Shown here: positions 61,977-64,000 of the stretch, one piece after another
Numbering within the stretch: position 1 is the first letter of the stretch
How the letters are laid out: every line of letters starts with the position of its first letter
Assembly: GCF_004322705.1 (NCBI RefSeq)
Contig: NZ_SIZZ01000002.1
Location: 1-64,000 of the forward strand
Direction of reading: 5' to 3'
From: Dyella terrae
GTDB lineage: Bacteria; Pseudomonadota; Gammaproteobacteria; Xanthomonadales; Rhodanobacteraceae
DNA: 64,000 bases
The notes under the pieces: model-generated
What the model saw: the letters and a program-made list of their open reading frames with translations, nothing else
The model's database searches: none
What the model was told of the DNA's origin: nothing
Translations under genes and position numbers: made by a program

Positions 61977-63356
61977 ATGCAGGACTCCCAGCCCACCCGC
62001 GACAACGCCTTCCATCGCTCCATCGGCCTGTTCTCGGGCACGGCGATCAACATGACGCAGATGTGCGGCATCGGGCCGTTCATCACCATTCCCATCATGG
62101 TCGCGGCGATGGGCGGGCCGCAGGCGGTGATCGGCTGGATCGCCGGCGCGATCCTGGCGATGGCCGACGGTTTGGTCTGGGCGGAGCTGGGTGCGGCGAT
62201 GCCGGGCTCGGGTGGCACGTATGTCTACCTGCGCGAGGCCTTCCAGTACCGCACGGGCAAGCTGATGCCGTTCCTCTTCATCTGGACGATGCTGCTGGCG
62301 ATTCCCTTGCTGATGTCCACGGGCATCATCGGCATGGCGGAGTACCTGGGCTTCTTCTTCCCGAACCTCGGCTGGTGGCCGGTGCATCTGGTGAGCCTGG
62401 CGGCCACGGCGCTGGTGACGTGGTTGCTGTATCGGCGCATTGAATCGGTTCGTTCGATCACCGTGGCGCTGTGGGTAATCATGCTGGTGTCGGTGATCGG
62501 TACGGCGGCAGCGGGATTCTCGAACTTCAACGCCGCCTTTGCATTTACCTATCCCGCCGATGCCTTCGGCAGTCGCTTCTTCGTGGGTCTGGGCGCGGGC
62601 CTGATCATCGGCATATACGACTACCTCGGGTACAACACCACCGCTTATATCGGCGACGAGCTGCGCAACCCGGGGCGGACGATGCCGGGCTCGATCATCA
62701 TCTCGGTGATCGCGATGATGTTCGTGTATTTGCTGCTGAACATCAGCGTGCTGGGCGTGGCGCCGTGGCAGGAGATCGCGCAGTCCAAGTCGGTGGCATC
62801 GCTGGTGGTCGAGCGCAGCTGGGGTCATGCCGCGGCGGCGGTGATGACAGTGCTGATCATCGTGACGGCGTTTGCGTCCGTGTTCACCGGCTTGCTGGGT
62901 GGATCGCGCGTGCCGTTCGAAGCGGCGCGGGACAAGGTGTTTCTGTCGGTGTTCGGGCGCCTGCACAAGAAGCATGGCTTCCCGCACGTTGCGCTGATCA
63001 CGATGGGCGTGGTGACGGGGATCGGTACGTTCTTCGATCTGACCGAAGTGATCAACATGCTGCTGACGGCGATCATCATCGTGCAGTCGCTGGCGCAGAT
63101 CGCGGCGCTGGTCGTGTTGCGCAAGCGTCAGCCGGGTCTGGCGCGGCCGTACAAGCAATGGTTGTATCCCGTGCCTTGCCTGGTGGCTGTGGTGGGCTGG
63201 GTCTATGTGTATTTCTCGGCGTCGACCTTGTCGTTGATCCTTTCGGGCGTGTGGATCGTTGCCGGGCTCGTGGTGTTTGCGGTGTGGGCGCGAGTTAACC
63301 AATCGTGGCCGTTCGCGCCGGTCGAGATTCGTGAAACCTATCTTGAGAAGCAGTGA
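61977..63356 (+). CDS. APC superfamily permease
   Basis: This is a 459-residue inner-membrane transporter with about twelve helices. The first helix carries the unwound GIGPFITIPIMVAAMG segment where APC substrates bind. The family line WAELGAAMPGSGGTYVYLREAF follows in helix three. Such transporters move amino acids or amines, usually with protons. Its place between a TonB receptor and a glycosidase suggests it imports a product of the locus, perhaps glucosamine or an amino acid (inference). Confidence 0.9.
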   Translation: MQDSQPTRDNAFHRSIGLFSGTAINMTQMCGIGPFITIPIMVAAMGGPQAVIGWIAGAILAMADGLVWAELGAAMPGSGGTYVYLREAFQYRTGKLMPFLFIWTMLLAIPLLMSTGIIGMAEYLGFFFPNLGWWPVHLVSLAATALVTWLLYRRIESVRSITVALWVIMLVSVIGTAAAGFSNFNAAFAFTYPADAFGSRFFVGLGAGLIIGIYDYLGYNTTAYIGDELRNPGRTMPGSIIISVIAMMFVYLLLNISVLGVAPWQEIAQSKSVASLVVERSWGHAAAAVMTVLIIVTAFASVFTGLLGGSRVPFEAARDKVFLSVFGRLHKKHGFPHVALITMGVVTGIGTFFDLTEVINMLLTAIIIVQSLAQIAALVVLRKRQPGLARPYKQWLYPVPCLVAVVGWVYVYFSASTLSLILSGVWIVAGLVVFAVWARVNQSWPFAPVEIRETYLEKQ

Positions 63357-63360
63357 CGTC

Positions 63361-64000
63361 ATGAAGCGATCGATCAGGCAGGTGCTGTGGGTGGTGGCCC
63401 TTGGGTTTACGTCGGCGGCGAGCGCCCAGACGACGTACTCGACCACACAGGTGCCGGCCGATGCCGGGACGGTCACGCCGATCGGACGCTGGCTGATTCA
63501 GGACAGCGCGAAGGCGCAGGAAACGGGCGCCGCGATTTCTGCGGCCGGCTATGTCACCAAGGAGTGGTACCCGGTGACCGGGCGCGCCACAGTGATGGCG
63601 GGCTTGCTGGAAAATGGCGTCTTCAAGAACGACGTGTTCTACAGCGACAATCTGCGCGCGGTGCAGGTACCGGAGGCGAGCGGCAACCTGTTCGTGGTGC
63701 CGTGGTGGTATCGCACCGAATTCACGCTGGCGAAAGCGCCGGCGGGACGGCACACCTTCGTGCGCACCAACGGCATGATTGCGAGCGCCGATCTGTGGGT
63801 GAACGGTCATCTCATCGCCGATCATTCGAAAGTCGCTGGCGCGTATCCCGTGCGCGACTTCGATGTGACGAAATGGGTGCACGCCGGCACCAACGTGCTG
63901 GCGATGCGCGTGCAGCCGGGCGACCCGCGCATGAGTCTTTCGATCGGCTGGGTCGACTGGAACCCCACGCCGCCGGACAACAACATGGGGCCGTGGCGCG
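63361..64000 (+). CDS. GH2 exo-beta-D-glucosaminidase/mannosidase-like enzyme, partial
   Basis: The first 213 residues of a secreted GH2 enzyme are present, starting with the signal peptide MKRSIRQVLWVVALGFTSAASA; the rest lies past the window edge. The visible part is the GH2 sugar-binding domain: IGRWLIQDS, FKNDVFYSDNL, VVPWWYRTEF, ASADLWVNGHLIADH, and DWNPTPPDNNMGPWR. The last element, together with the PWWYR segment, is characteristic of exo-beta-glucosaminidases (CsxA type) and of mannosylglycoprotein endo-mannosidases. It starts 5 bases after the permease stop, so it is in the same operon. Confidence 0.88.
   Translation, partial: MKRSIRQVLWVVALGFTSAASAQTTYSTTQVPADAGTVTPIGRWLIQDSAKAQETGAAISAAGYVTKEWYPVTGRATVMAGLLENGVFKNDVFYSDNLRAVQVPEASGNLFVVPWWYRTEFTLAKAPAGRHTFVRTNGMIASADLWVNGHLIADHSKVAGAYPVRDFDVTKWVHAGTNVLAMRVQPGDPRMSLSIGWVDWNPTPPDNNMGPWR

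Overview
This is a high-GC, gene-dense segment of a gammaproteobacterial chromosome. The best fit is Xanthomonadales, probably Rhodanobacteraceae (the Dyella/Luteibacter/Rhodanobacter group). The reasons are a type IV secretion effector with an XVIPCD-like C-terminal domain, a large TonB-dependent receptor sitting among glycoside hydrolases, many REP-type palindromes, and GTG starts with ATGA/GTGA overlaps. The genus is inference; no rRNA or complete tRNA gene was found.

Layout: 1-8.7 kb holds housekeeping and hypothetical genes (M1 aminopeptidase, alpha/beta hydrolase, YgjP-like metalloprotease, small membrane proteins). 8.7-13 kb is a three-gene minus-strand operon. It encodes a membrane protein, a Pro/Ala-rich lipoprotein and a 950-residue protein that joins a peptidoglycan-binding region, a GH19-like muramidase/chitinase domain, a papain-like C1 protease and an alpha/beta hydrolase. 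13.3-21.6 kb has two paralogous S9 peptidases around a DyP peroxidase, a DUF6165 protein and a band-7/SPFH lipoprotein. 21.7-23.0 kb is a tandem array of roughly 500-bp intergenic repeats. 23.1-25.1 kb has small genes and a candidate structured RNA.

25.1-39 kb is accessory DNA, much of it visibly lower in GC. It carries a compact five-gene operon (SPPY-type methyltransferase, BglII-like restriction endonuclease, ParB-like protein, SNF2-type helicase, DUF3883 nuclease-fold protein) that I read as a composite anti-phage system I cannot match to a named one. It also carries an AbiE-like toxin-antitoxin pair with a clear operator, and a lipoprotein/C1-protease pair that echoes the 8.7-13 kb operon. 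A calcium/proton antiporter lies between them.

39-48 kb has an outer-membrane channel, an alkyl sulfatase, a 64-bp REP tandem array, a predicted T4SS antibacterial effector (GH19 + PG-binding + XVIPCD) with its upstream immunity gene, a VOC protein, and a tandem pair of secreted paralogs. 48.1-54.7 kb is one 2182-codon glycine-rich autotransporter. 55-64 kb is a plus-strand amino-sugar utilisation locus: perfect 16-bp operator, glucokinase-family kinase, GH20 hexosaminidase, TonB-dependent receptor, APC permease, and a GH2 exo-glucosaminidase/mannosidase cut by the window edge. Together these would take up and degrade GlcNAc- or GlcN-containing oligosaccharides.
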